Assembly: GCA_023846275.1 (NCBI GenBank)
Contig: CM043877.1
Span: 12,073,107-12,137,106, forward strand
Reading direction: 5' to 3'
DNA from: Vanilla planifolia
Taxonomy: Eukaryota > Streptophyta > Magnoliopsida > Asparagales > Orchidaceae
Length of the DNA stretch: 64,000 nt
Shown: piece by piece, positions 1 to 15,100 of the stretch
Layout: each line of letters starts with the position of its first letter
How positions within the stretch are numbered: the first letter of the stretch is position 1
Position numbers and translations under genes: made by a program
Notes under the pieces: model-generated
Database searches by the model: none
Told to the model about the DNA's origin: nothing
What the model saw: the letters and a program-made list of their open reading frames with translations, nothing else

Positions 1-102
1 CTGCAGATGACTCTTCCTGCTTCCTTTTCTTAGAACTGGAGGAGTTTGTGGTTCTTTTCTTAGCCGTGTCCTTAACAGCAGCGTCTTTTGTGTCGGCAGT
101 TC
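1..102 (-). CDS. RCC2: RCC2-like exon 16, basic C-terminal tail (cut by window edge)
   Basis: After acceptor CTTCGCAG (ending at 103), the frame set by exon 15 reads TADTKDAAVKDTAKKRTTNS then SSSKKRKQEESSA, open to the window edge. The Lys/Arg/Ser clusters (AKKR, KKRK) look like a bipartite nuclear localisation signal, and a low-complexity basic tail is usual for plant RCC2 proteins. Another frame is also open over this short stretch, so the assignment depends on exon 15. Confidence 0.72.
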
Positions 103-3100
103 CTGCGAAGAAGATGAGCAACGTAACAGATGTGAAAAATAATATATTAAGCTGCCTTAACAGAAGCTTTGACTGCTATAAAGTCTCGAACTGGTCGCTC
201 CTTCACGGCTTCAAAGTGGAGTAAGGACCAAGAACATTAATGAGAACCCATGTGTATTTTGGGCACCACATATATGCTATGGACTCTCATGCTTCACTAC
301 AAGGGCGAAAACTTGAGGCATATCTCCACGTTCTAAACTTCCATATGCATTTCAAAGAAGCGTTGTGAGCTCTTGATTCATAGCAACAATTCCCTTAATC
401 CAAGATCATTCACATCCCTGTACTACCTTGTGAGCTAATAAAGCATGCATAACCCACTTAAACTTGGCATATATTCAAATGAGCTGTAGTGCAAGACCAT
501 AACAATCCCAATGGGTGGTATTATCTTTGGAGAATCACAAATATTGTCCGAACAAACTAAGATCATTCACATCATACAATCTTATGTGCTGATAAAAATC
601 CATACATAGAAGTAAAGCCAAGTCTCCATTAAAATTGGCATGAACTCGGATGAGCCATAGTGAAATACCATACCAATCCAAATGGGTGGTATTATCTTAA
701 GAGATTCACTAGTATTGACCTTGCAATCCAAGATCATTCACATAACTCCACAATCTCGAGGGCACATAAAGCATCCGCATACCTATAAGTGAAGCCAAGT
801 CTCTCTTAAACTTGCATATACTCGGATGAACTACAATGTAACATCATACCTCACAAGAATTGGCTTTACAATCCGACATCATTGACATACCTATACAATC
901 TCATCCCCTGATAAAAAATCCATACCTATAAGAAAGTGATGCCAATTCTCCCTTAAGCTTGGCCTCACAATCAAAGATCATTTGCATCCCCAAGAAATCT
1001 CACGGGCTGATAAAAAATCCATACCTATTAGGAAGTGATGCCAAGTCTCCCTTAAACTCGGTATACATTAAGATGAGCAGCAAAGCAACACCATACCCAT
1101 CCAAGCAAGTGATATTATGTTAGGAGAATCATAACTTCATGACGCGATGCGAGCTTAATTGAAAAGGCCAATACTTGATTATTCTTCCATAAATGGAAGA
1201 AACTCCATATTAATCATCTCCACCAAAGAAGCCCATCCAAAACACTTCTCATCGCTACAAGAAAGCAAAAAGGATTTCAATCTGATAAAACCAGAAGTGT
1301 TGGAGAAGGTGGTTGAAGGCCAAGTCATATTGTTTCCGACAAATAAAGAGAGCAAGTCGAGTATTCCAACAAAGCCACACTACAAGGAGTTCATCTTAGT
1401 CTAGTATAGGGATGTGTTCTCTGATGATCTGCCAAATACATTACCACTAATGTTGAGCACAAAAGGTTGGAAACTTCCTCCCACTACCAAGAAAAAAAGT
1501 GTGCTAATTCTCACTAGTCCAATGATAATAAAATTCTTATCCATCTTTCCCTATTCATAAGTTCTATTTTCTATCCAAACCAACAATGACAATTTAAAAT
1601 AATAGCCTCGAATGAGCAAATAATGACCAAATCATTTCAAAACTCATTTCATACTGTCATGTTCAACTAATACAAATCTATACTGATGAAACATATAGAG
1701 TTAAAAGTAATATCCTATACATAATGAAAAAAAAAAAAATAATTGCTAGTTAAGACAATTCATGAGCTATCCTCTCAATATCCCATAAAATTATGTGTTG
1801 TGTATCATCATGACCTAAAATGTTGGGTCATAAAACAAGTAAGAACAAACATAAGTAGCTAAATAGAAAAACAATTAATTCTTGGGTCAAGACACATGCT
1901 AGATCTATATAATACAATGAGCATATAAACACATGATAGACAACAAAAGACACCATATATTCCTTTAAACGGTATTAAAAATTCGTTTTCTTTTAAAAAA
2001 TATAGCAAATTTCTTTTAACTCTTTTTCAAAAATCTTTTTCAATTATATTTTTCACTTTTAATTGAATCAAAGGCTAAGCCTTTGCACATTTTATTCAAA
2101 TCAAATTAGGCACATCTAAAACATATTATTTTATGCAACCCTAATGATAGATCTTTAGCACTACTCTTGGAGACATTATTTTGGATAACGGATCTATTTC
2201 TAGAGATATTATTTTGAATAGCAAGTAAATTTCATGAAATAATCATTGATGGTTTACTTTTTAAATCATTTCTAACCCTACTATTCAAACTTTTGTTCTT
2301 GCTCCATCACTTTATCATTTTCCTATTTTAATTTAATTTAACAACAAATTTATTAAACAACATTTTATTTTTTCTCGTAAATCAGATTTGTACTAAATTA
2401 AAACACACTTATAATCTTACATAACTTAATATCTACATAACATGCTTCTTCAAACATCGCTTTACATATCAATAAAAGCAAATCAATCATCAACAATATA
2501 TCAAACAAGTAAAAAAGATGAACAATCCTCAAGTTAATCATTTAAATCATTTCCTCAAGGCTACTCATAATCAAGAATCCATCAAGCATATTCACACTAG
2601 AAAAAAACAAGCCTTATAATTTTGTGTTGTAGTGGACCTCCCTCATAGATTTCAAAATGTGTGCATTTCAATAATTTGTTCCTTCTCTTGTGAGGTGCTA
2701 TGATCTTGCTATAGTATTGTTAGAGTACTAACAATAATATCCTTTCCCAGTTTCTCGAATTCTCCTCTAAATACCTGCTTAGTTCCAAATTACCTCCATC
2801 TTTCTTTCTCCTCTTCTCTCTAATGTTCTCAAAAAATGTCTCTACTCTCTATTTTACAAAACAAAATCCTTAACTATCGCACACTTCCTTTTTATGCCAT
2901 CTCTTCAATACTTCATTACCATCCAACAACCTTGCCTCTTAAGAAGAACAACTTCTAACCTTCCCGCCCTTGAGCTCCCTTTCTTATCAATTTTCTCACA
3001 TGCATAAAACATCACTTACATTGACAAAATATAACAAACTCTCATCAAGGGTCCTATACTACGATCTAAGAACCCTCAACTTTATGAGTGTCAATATAAG

Positions 3101-6100
3101 TAGAAAATAAACATAATATAATTAGCAAATAAATCTCTAGTTACATAATAAAACAATATAAATAATAAATAAAATAATTGAATAATAAAATGAAATAATA
3201 AATAAAGAAATACATGACAATCCATAAAAAGAGTACTATGACAATGCATATAATGTCATATATATATATATGTATATATATATATACTGCTCAAAGTAAA
3301 CATATAATACTTTTGCCTTAATTTTCTTTCTTTTTGTATTCAATTTTAAATTTCTTTTTTATTCATTTTCTTTTCATATATTCATTTTTCTTATGGGCTC
3401 AATTTTTTTCATGACCATTATCCCAACATTTAAGAATCTTATATTATATTTCATCATCACAAACCTCAACCTTTGACATACTATCACCACACTTTTGAGG
3501 ACGACATCAAAAAGTGAAGTATCTTATATCATCATCATTAGTCTTACCCCCTCAAGACAACAAGGTGTTCAGACATGCTAAAACCTCATCTCTAATTACC
3601 TATGACATTATCACATAATCATTGCCCCATATAACTAGCATATGTTTGTAACAGAAAAATAAAACTACTAATATGTCCAAGTCCCATATCTCAGTACCCA
3701 TGACCGAGAGTGAAGTATTTCATCATCACTAAGTCTCACATCCTGATACCAACATCCTATACTAATGCGAAAAAAAGTGCTTGCAAAGTCAAAGTCCCAT
3801 CCCTGTGTACCCATGACATAATCATGTAGTCATTACCCTATAAACAACATCTAGTCCTGATAAAGAAATGAAATCACTAACAAATCAGAGCTCTATCTCT
3901 GAGCAACACAACACCCAAAAATTAAACATCTCATCTTCACTAAGTCGTGTCCTTAGACTTATAACAGTCTCAATATCATAACACCAAGAGTGAAATATAT
4001 CACATCTATCAATTCACTATCAGATATGGTCATGTTTTTTCTCGACTTTTATTAGCCTTTTTTCCTTTATTTTATTTTCCTTTTATTTTCTTTTACCTCA
4101 TCACATGTACTGATTTTTAACATCATAAAACTCATATATTTGTAAATGTGTAACTATATGTATATACATTAATCACAAAATACTACAATACAACCAGAAT
4201 ATACGTAAACAATGTTATGTCATGCAAATGCATATATCATCATAACATTCCACAATAACAACAATGGATTTTTAACCCACTTACATCATAGTTAAATAAA
4301 CTGTATCAAGACCTCACCTTACTATTTACTAAATAACATCAATAATCAACGATTATATGCAAAGAAATCAATAAGTGAAGACACCAAAAACCTAAGAGGA
4401 AGACTTGGCCTCACAATCTAAATTTCCAATCCTAATGGTTATCCTGGCATTCCATAGAAAGATATTAAAGCTCAACTCATATATCAACATCTTCAAAGGG
4501 TAAAATAAAATGCTTATTTGGCTAAACAAAGAGAATAACAAATGGATGTAAAAGAGTACCTTCAGCAATTCCACCATCATAAACCTCTAACTGAGAAAGA
4601 AAAAATGACAATAATTTCAGGAAATTTTATCCACATAAGCCACTACCAGACATTTTAAAAATATAAACATGAAGAAAATCATAGCTTTTTCAAAACAAAT
4701 TAATACATTGCATACATTTACAGCACCAACCACATACTGGGTTCATAAACAATAGAAATAACGTATGCATAACTCAATGGGCTTTGATGACATTAAAAAA
4801 AAAGGCAAATGTGACATTCCCTCCACTTAAAATAATAATAAATAAGGTTAAAGAAGCAACTAAAAAATTCTCAACAACTTCATAATTTTCTGTTATTTCG
4901 TTTGAAAAGCTACCAAAATTGTATCTCAATTTAAAATAATTTGGAACTTCCCAAAAGAAGTTCATGCTAAAACCCATTGAAAAATTGTTTCTTCAAAAGA
5001 AATAACTTCTTGTTTTGCAATGGCATATATTACTACAAGAAGCTTGCCACAAGCTTTGCATGAGAGTGGATAAAAATGAAAGCCATGATCGGCAGCAATT
5101 AGTACAGATTATTGCTCACTTTACCAATTTTACAGAACAAAATAAAGTACTTGAATATAAAATTAGCTTAGTTTGGAATAATCTATTTGTTTGTTTATCT
5201 ACACAATTATTCACCAACTTCAATGCTTAACTTGTCATTCTAAATCTAATCATAAAATAACATTGCATTTAATTTATGCAAGGTCTAATAAAAAAAATTA
5301 GAATAGCTAGTGACAAGTGAGAACACATTATACAAAAAGATGAACAAAACCAGCATCAAAAAAGGACAAAATCTTAAACCACCCTAATACAAATGATTGA
5401 GCAAGAACAAGAATTCAAAACAAGTCCTTGCCAGGGTATACAAAATTGCCATTGATTGTGGCTGCTAAACGAACAAAAAATACTGATAGACCAAAGCAAT
5501 CCCATAAACAACCATTGTCAACAACGTACAGCAGTGTAATCTCCACTGACAGCATTTCCCCAAAACCTTTGTAGAAAGCTCTCAAAACCTAAAGCTGGAA
5601 TCTCTTTTCATTCAACAAAAAGGCAACAACAACATGACCCATAGTGTGAATTCACAAACACACGTCTACTTGAATAACCTGTAATAGATTAATTTGTTGA
5701 CACCTTGAAACTGAACGTTGAAGAGCTTAAGTTGCATTAAATATTATACCACCAGATTGCTAGCCACCCCAACAACTTTATAGAAAACTCTCAAGACCTA
5801 AAGCTGGAATCTCTTTTCATTCAACAAAAGGGCAACAACCACATGACCCATAGGGTGAATTCACAAACACACGTCTACTTGAATAACATACAATAGATTA
5901 ATTTGTTGACACCTTAAAACTGAACGTTGAAGAGCTCAGGTTGCATTAAATATTATACAACTAGATTGCTAGCCATCGCAAAACACAGGCAATTATTACA
6001 TGACCAACAGTGAGCACAACAGTGCAAAGTACCAAACAAAATACAAACACAATCAATGAAACTGTAATTTATGATAAAGAGCAAAAACAATAATGATGTC

Positions 6101-9100
6101 TCGTTTGATTCAAAATATACCATTCATCTTGGAGGAACAAAAATATATCATGAATTAAAACAATGATATTAGTGGCTTGGTATGAAAAAAGTTGTGATAG
6201 AATGGGTCAGAAAATGTCTGATCTATCAATAGGTGAAAAAAAAAACAAAAATCTAATGAATTATTACAACCTTTACCCATTCCTGAATAGAAATGGGAAA
6301 GCATTGCGATGGATTTTGCCGTGGGAATGCCTAGACCACTAGCAAGACATGATCATACATGGGTGACAATTGACAAGCTGACAAAATCTACACATTGATT
6401 AGCAATAAAAGTGACATGCAGCTAAAAAGTAAGCTCAAATGCATTTGCAGCAGATTGTGAAATTGCATGGCATATCGAAATAAATTGTATCTGATAGATA
6501 TCAAAAATTTACATCTCATTTCTGGAAAAAGGTACATCAAGTATGCAATTAAAATTTGGCACAGTTTCTCATCTACAAACAGATAACCAAACAGAGCAAA
6601 CAATTAAAGTCTTAAAAGATTTACTACGATTTTGTATTCTAGACTTTGAAGGAGATTGAAAATGATCTTCCTTTAATAGAATTTGCATATAATAATAGTT
6701 ATCAAATTATTATTAGGATGACTCCTTATGAAGCCCTGTACGAAAGAAAATGTCAATCTCCATTATGTTGATATGAGCGTAAAAAACGACAGATTATTGA
6801 ATCTGATTTTGTTGATAATGCTATAGAAAAAGTGAAAATTAAAAAAAAAATTCAAACAGCATAGGATAGACAGAACAAATATTTTGACAATAAACATAAA
6901 AATATTGAATTTTTGGCTAGAGATTATGTTTATCATACATTTGTTAGTTATTATGTCAGTTCACCTACTGAACATTTTTATGCTCACCCTTACATTACAA
7001 GACATGTCATAGATTTACACAAAGATGTATAGTGTGGCATGTGAGGTGTGTGAACATATATTTTGATTTTATCTATTATCATGTTATTGAAAATCTTTAT
7101 AGAATAAAACATGTATATATTTTATTTGTTGTGATAAATCAATAAAATTGTTATATTATTATAATATCACCCCCGTCCACGATGGTTTATTTCCTCACAA
7201 TTAGATGCGTAAACTCTGATCTGTCGTCGGTCAAGCGGTAATATTGGTGTTATGAGTGGCGGGGAGTGACAATTAAAAAATGAGATCAAAACTAGGTTGT
7301 CACAAAGGAGTTTTTTTCAGAGCAAGCATGGATGGAAGTTCCAAATTTCCTTATTCCATTCTTTACAAAGAGAAGCTTGAGCAGAATTGTTGTTGTTCGT
7401 ACACCAATCGGAAATAATTATCCAAAAAATTGTTCTAGACTTTCTTTTGACAAAGTTTGCATGGAAGTGGCGTGCTCTTCTATCATGTAAAAGATAACCC
7501 AGCTAGCACAAGGAATCAAAAGGTGCAACAAGAGTAAATTTTTAAAGATAACCTACATGTAATACCTTCCAGCATGGCCACATCAAATAACCTAAACCAA
7601 AACAAGCTCTTAGCCCAAGAACATGAGAAGAAGGATAGAATAACTTCATCAAGAATATACAAGCTTAAGAAGTACTAGCCAGCATGAAGCCATGCACACT
7701 TCAGTGAAGCTCGATAAGAAAAAGGTAGTGAATAGAAGGAAAAAGAAAATAGTCTTGAAAGTTGATTCCCATAAAATTTGGTCAGATGAAATATTTTACT
7801 TCGAAAGTAGTAAAGATCATATAAATAAGAGTGGAGAATTCAAACGTGCAGTCTCCATCTGGTTTCCTCAAAAGGCTTAGTCTACCAAAGATTAATGTTT
7901 AGTGAATGATGATGGTGATAAGAAAACTGTCTAAAACTTCTAGTTTAAAAAAAAAATTGGCATTTTCTCTACTAATACAAGCCACATAATGTATTATCCA
8001 CCAATTTCTTTTCATTATACTTTGATGTTGAGATGAGAGAATGGGTATTCTTACCAAAGTCTCCATGGATAACTATTTGAGGTAATAAGGAGCATAAATT
8101 CAAATAAAGCACTGATAGTTTTCATAGGTCTTTCACATATCTTGTTTGTCATTGGGGAGGGAATATTGTGAAAGCAAGCTAACAATTGTTTTGTTTAAAA
8201 AGCTGATTCAAGGCGAGAATAACACAATGTTTTAAAGGCTTATCATTCATACACTTCTTTTTATAGGAATATTTCTAAGATCACTATTAATAAATTAAAT
8301 TCTTTGATACGAATGCAATGTCCAATAACATTTATATAAACAACATTTATTAAGCACAAAAGTTTCCTAGGTCACGAATTGAGAGGAATTTTAATTTAGA
8401 AAAGTGTACCGGAAGAACCAATGACACAAAGGCTAGCCAGCTAAAACATCCCGAAAACATGCAAAAATATGTTATTCAAAACAATCCATGTGCATGAAGT
8501 TGTTAAGACATTGGACAGCATCAAAAGAGAGTATGTTTTGGCCTGATTTGACTACGCTGGATTTTCCTAGAAAAAGCAAAAAGCTCATTAAAGCAAGTAT
8601 GAGCGATCACTATAACTCCATCCAGATTAATAGGAAGAGAGTTCAATATTCAGACAGAGATATAGACCAAAAGAAAAGAAGACCCTCATTTACAAACCTG
8701 TTTACCATTATTTATGACCTGCTTTTTATCTTGGTTAGTACAAGGCAAAATTAGAACTTTGGATAGATCAAAACACATCTCCCTCTTAATGTTTATTTAT
8801 GTTCTAAAGATCATTGCTGAAACATTGTTGTAAGCTCTGGGCTTAAATTACTGTATCATTGGACTAACCCTAAATAAACATCAACTTATGCCAATAAAAA
8901 GGAAAATAAATTTACAATATCAATTGTAGCAGATAATCTAGCAATTGTTTTCTAGTTCCACTTAAATCTTCAAAGTTCATCACCAAATTGCCTAACTAAA
9001 TTTCAGTGATCATTCATGGCAATACATTCCACATTTACCTTAACCTTTTACTTAAATCTAACAAATAACCAGTTATGTACACATAATTTCTAATAATTCA

Positions 9101-12100
9101 AAGCTTTGGTTCTAAGCAAGATCCAGCTCCCCACATCCCCAAAAACTCTGATGTTTTTTCCAATTCCATGCTGATGATTCTCTCGCATGAGAATGGATTT
9201 CATATCTAACAACAATAGATGCTAACTATTAAGTGATGTACCCTAACAAAAAAAGAGCACAATTAAGTGATTTACCCTAACAAAAGAAGAGCACAATTAG
9301 GTGATGCACACTAACAATTGCACCAATGAGTTGTTGCTCCATGGGTATTTCCCTTTGTTGGCAAATAAGAGATCAAGTGCTCAAATATCCTACGATAATT
9401 AAGTGAAGAAATCATTGACCATTTATAGAAAACAAGGCTGGCATATACTCAATCGAAAAAACTATAGTACAATAACAAACTTTAAAATGTAAAAGAACAA
9501 AGATACCATTTAAGTGAAAAAAATAAAACCTACAAAATGCTCACTAATACTCTAATAATCCTCACACTCACTACTAAGAAAATCCATGAGCATAATTTCT
9601 AAAATAATTATCCTTATAATTAATATTTTTGCAAAAATTTACAACTCTTCATTACAACATAAATGATAATATGAAAAATTCAAGGATCGAAACAAGATGC
9701 AAAAAATCATTAAGATAATCATAGCCATCAATCCAAAAAGTAGCAATGTGGTGAGCATCGCGAAGGGCTGAAATCTCAAAGTCGCACACTAGAATCATCC
9801 TCGAGGACAACCCTCAAGACCCTAGCTCCTAAAGACATTTGCCTGATGCTTAACCATTGGAGTCAATGTGCTTGAATCCATTTCCAATTCAACTCAACAA
9901 GAACTCCAAGCATCAAACAATACCTTACCATACATAATAACAACTCCCCTACACGTGGCAGGTATGTCATAATTAAATAGTTGACTCCCAAAAATTAAGC
10001 TACGATTAGGCTGCAACTCCTAATAGTTAAACAACGATTAAACAATAACTCCAAATAGTTAAGCCACGAATAGAAGGCTTTGATTCCAAATAGTTAAATT
10101 ACAAATAAATAGTTGTCACTCCCAACAATTAAGCCATGATTAAATGAAGATAGCTCTTAAAAATTGATGATAACATAACTCTGACAACTATAAATAACAA
10201 CCTGAATGCCCAAAAAAGGAGAGGACAATCACTAAAAAGAAGCCTAGCTTTGCTTTAGTCACATTTTCTACTCATTTCCTTGGAGTCATTCTTGACATGT
10301 GTAGTTTAAGCTCCCTCTTCTCCCATACCATTGCAATCTTTCCCTTCGTATTCTGTAACATAAATATACATTTGTTTGATTCTCCCAGACATAAATTCCA
10401 CAACAACATTTACTAGAGCATCAGTGGCAATTGACAAGAAAATCAAAATGGAGAATCACGAGTGTAACATTCTTTCCTAAAAGAAAGCTATTAAGTACTA
10501 AAGCCAAAACATAGTAGAGATTCCTATATCTCTACCTAAGCCAAAGTAGACCACTGAAATCACTCTTTCATTCTCCAATAATCACTTTCATTTATTTTAA
10601 AAACAAATGAAAAACTTCTCCAAAAAACTCTCCACTCTTCCTACACTCATAATAGAGCAACTTAAAGGAATCTAACCACACCCTTGAGGGAGATGTCATT
10701 GAACCCCTCTTAAGAGCAGGTCGAGGACCTTCCTCAAATCCTCCACTTCATACTCAAGAAATTCATCTTGCAAACACTCCAAAATCTCCCTAATTTGTAA
10801 GGCTTTATGAATCTTGCCCATTTGAAGTGCCTCTTTGCCCTATGCCCAAAGTTGAGGCTCCATAAGCTCCATTCCTCAACACTTTTCGAGGATTCTCCCA
10901 TCATCCCAAGGAGGAATCCCACTTACTCTAGGTGTACAAGTATAACCCACGCGTCTACGAGGAGGCTGCTCCCTTTTAGGCGGAGAACCTCCTAACATGC
11001 AACCTCCAAATGTTTTGTTGTGAAACTCCTTTTTCTTCTACAACTTGAACCTCTATATCTTTTTCAGAAAATTCTAAACAATTGTTTCTTTACGTGTTAA
11101 GTATGGGAACGTAAAATGAAGTATTTTCCACTCTCCTACAGCATGTTGCCCATGAATGTTTTGGAAGGTGACTCTTAGGTACGTTTCCTCCATTAGCTAA
11201 CTCGAGAAGCAGTTTCTCTCCTCTTTAGTTAAAGCCAAATGATCTTTGAGTCCTTCCTTGACATAAAATAGCAGGCAAATTGCACTTGCTTCAAGCCTTC
11301 CTTCAATGCTTCGTGGACATTCTCAAAGAAGTGGATCAGGAACACTTGCGCCTTACTCAAGTGACCATCATCAGGTCGATTCAAGCCAAGGACTTCCAAA
11401 AATATCTCAAGTAACCACCATGGTCTCAACAGGAAATCTTTAATAAAGTTATATTTTTAAACAACAAGGAATTATCCTCAACCTAAGTTGTGAAGGCAAA
11501 AGGGAAACAATTTTTGCATTCCAAGGCCCCTTAATCGTGGTAAAAAAAAATAAAGGATTATTCATGATTACCTTTGGAAGGCTCCTCAAGCGGATCATCA
11601 CCCAAAGGTTATCAAGCTCAATATTTCGACAGCCCTCTGAGCGTGCCACACGAAGAAGTACTGGTGGCAATAAAAAGGGAAGATTTGAGCTTCCAAAGCT
11701 ATTCTAGAGGAATAACTGACACAAAAAACAAACTTTTACAAATTCCTTAAGGATCATAACCACACAACATCTGAGTGTATGGCACTAAAACCATTCAAGA
11801 TAGACTGCCGACGAAGGGCCACCTACAAAAGTACCAGAAAAACAAGCATGAACCTCCATTAGTCCCATGTCATTCATATATTATAGCCCAACCTCGAATC
11901 GAATGGGATGACACCACCTTCCCTCGAACACTCAAAAAGGCTCTTATAAAAATCATCTATGCTATCTATGAAGGAAGATGGTCCTACTCAAGAAGCATGC
12001 CTTGAGATCCCAATAAGAAACTAGCAACCAATGTGTTAGTTTAATAACAAAACCAAGCCTTGATATCCATTTGATCTGAAGATAAACCACCACTTAACAA

Positions 12101-15100
12101 TCCTAAGAACAATGCCACTAATGTCTTGGTTTTAATTGCCAACAACGAGATCCACAAATGCTCATATAAACCATGAGTTTTTTGAACATCCTTTTGCCTA
12201 ATGTCTTCGACAAACTCGACGTTAGTCGCAACCTCATCCTGTCAGCCACTTCACCTGTGGACTTCTTGGGAGAGTCAACAAAATCGAAAGGAACTATAGC
12301 TTCATCCTCAATGATGGTAAACTCCTCAAGTTCGACCACAAAGATAGTTGACTTCCCATAGTAATTGCCCAATCTTACTAAAATACCATCATAAACACCT
12401 ATATACAAATTTTTGATAACAGCATTGACAACACAACTATGCCTTAAATTCAACACTTTGACAAGTGCAATGCAAAGGGAGCTCCTCCAATCGAGATGAC
12501 GCTCAAGTCCAAACCTTCAAACACTAAGCTTCCTAAATGAGGCTCCATCAGCCATGCTTCACTTTGTCCATCTTTGCCTCACTTTTACCCCAAATCCATC
12601 TTAAGCCAAACAATATTGCACTTGTTTCATTTGATCTAGACCAAAAAGAATGGGATGCCACCCTTGCACTTTTGGCCAAATATCTAAATATTTTTGAATG
12701 GATGCATTTCGAAAAGCAAGGAATAGATTGTACAACAACACAGCATTAGCTCAGCATCAATCCCTAGGTTTCGACCATCGGACAAAAGAAGTGATGTTCA
12801 ATATCAAGGAGCAATCGAGGATTAAGAAAAGGATATCTAAGTTGCCCATAACCAATTCCAATTTCAAAAACAAGGTCTTCTTCCAAGAGTGGCTAGCAAA
12901 TATTGTCCTCATGAAGAAAAGCAATATCAAGTGATGCAAGTGTGTAGAATACACTGATCTCAACCGCACCAATTCAACTGACTCATACCCTTTGTCTCAA
13001 ATTGACAGAGTCGTTAACTTAGCTACTGGCTTGACCTACTTCAATTTATAGCATGAATTTTTGGGATACCATTCAATCAAATGGTCGAAGAAGATAAAGA
13101 CAAAACCCCATTCATTATTGACTTTGAAACCGTCTTTTGCATGGCCATGCCTTTGACCTCAAGAAAACTAAAGCAACTTACCAAAATATGAACACAATAT
13201 TCAAAATTCATTTAGGTAGAAAACGTGAGGGTTATGTAGATGACTTGTCAGTGAAGAGCAACACTTCTTTCGAGGCTAACTTGCAAGATCAAAGGAAAAC
13301 TTTAAAAACCTACAAAAAGTTTAACCTCATGCTCTATCCCTTGAAGTGCAACTTCAATGCCTTATTGGGTAAGTTCCTTGGGTTAGTGCTACACCACAAA
13401 GACAAACTTCAAAGGGTCAAGTGGTTCAAGGACTTTCAAGAGCAAAAGGCCAACATTACTCGACTTATCATATTAAGTAATCCAATAATTTGAGAGCCAT
13501 TATTCATAGATCACACGACTTCAAATTCATACCATCGACATTGCTAAGGACAAGTCGTTGATACCCATCCTCCAATCAACTAAAGTTTTGGGGGAGGTTA
13601 CAAAAATGAGTCATTGAGTTGAATGAGCTTGAGTTAGTCTACATCCCTTGCTTTTTCCTCAATTCACAAATTTTGATTGATTTTTTAACAGAGGAAAGCA
13701 CATTCAAGATCGAACCTACATTATCAAACAATTGCATGGTATATGTGGATGGGACCTTAAGACAAGAATTGTGTAACATTGGCTTTGTCGTTCTAAGCCC
13801 TAACAAAATCAAGCTAAAAGGAGTTATTAAAATTAATTTCTCAATCACAAACAATTAAGTCCAATATGAGGCTATGATAACCAAAATCAACTTTGCTTTA
13901 AGGCTACAAGTAAAATGGTTAATAGTCTTCAACAACTCTCAACTAGCCATAAACCAAAAGCTCCTTCAAGAGTAGGCACCCGATTCTCATGGAGTATCAA
14001 ACTTTGGAAAAGTCCCTCCACAAATTTGACTGGGCTAGCCTTACAGAAATCCCTCAAGATCAAAACCATGAGGTAGACTTATTTGCCAATCCTTAGATTG
14101 GAGCCCCCCATGTTTGGTGAAACCACTTGAACCAAACCTCAAGATAAGAGTCTTGAATCCTTTGAAGTCAAATATGAGAAAAAACTAGCACCAAGCACAA
14201 CGTGGTGTTGATTGAAAGTCAATTTTATCAAAAAACTTACCTCGAGCCTCTACTCAAGTGCATCCACTTATCCGACAAATAAGACATAATGGAAGAAAAA
14301 CTCTAGTGAGTGTAGCAAACATGCCTCGAGTCATAACCTAGAAATGAAAACGATAAATCAAGGATTCTTTTTGCATACCATGCAGAAAGATATAACACTA
14401 TCAAAAGATGCATGCACCTCTTCCGCAATATAAGGCATAGACTTTCACGACCCATTCCAAAAATCTTGAGACAAATGAAGGTGCCTCTTAGTTGTTATCA
14501 ACTACTCCAAGTGGATTGAGACCAAACTTTTAATCAACCAAACATTAGCTGAGATCCATAGCTTCCTTTGGATTGTCATCTAGAGTAGATTTTACATTCC
14601 TCCAAACATTGTGACAGATAATGCATTCATGTTCTAATAAGAAGACCTAAGAAATTTGCATAATGGATGTCACCTAAAGTATACATTGATGGCTTGCCTT
14701 CGAACAAATGGTAAAACCAAGGCAGCCAACAAAAGTCTGCGAAAAATCCTTATGCCTCCCCTCAACACCAAGGAAGACAATTGGGTAGATGAGCTTCCTG
14801 AAGCACACTTTGGGCCTAACGCACCACTCCATCCTTCACCACAAGAGAATCCCCATTTTCTCTAGTCTATGGTTCAGATGCCATGCTCTCAATTGAAATC
14901 ACCCACTTTAAGCTACCATTTCAGAACCTTCAATCAAATAGAAGGGCAACAAAGAGACATCAATTGAATGAAGGAGGCTCAAGCTAAATCTTCTCAAAGA
15001 AAAGCACACCCAAGCTCATCTAAATTTGTCGACAAGCAGAGCATGGAGAGAGAATTCAACAAACATAGAAACCAGCTATTCAATGTTGGAGAATTTGTCT

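Larger units (their letters stand above)
103..4559. other. RCC2-like intron 15, repeat-filled
   Basis: This 4457-bp intron contains tandem repeats (about 400-1140), a Ty3-gypsy pol scrap (1290-1470), a dispersed repeat (1615-1945), an AT microsatellite (3258-3286) and a C-rich, G-poor stretch (3400-4020). The last repeats phrases such as TCATCATCACTAAGTC and CCCATGACATAATCAT in a degenerate way. No other exon was recognised. Confidence 0.6.

Noticed and set aside
1..102. Alternative open frame (ELPTQKT...) of the first exon
   Set aside because: It would need phase 0 at the acceptor, but exon 15 ends in phase 1. The phase-1 frame gives a Lys/Ser tail like that of the family.
12118..12456. 112-codon minus-strand frame
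   Set aside because: It is antisense to the plus-strand protease remnant of the Tat-like element, and its translation has no motif.
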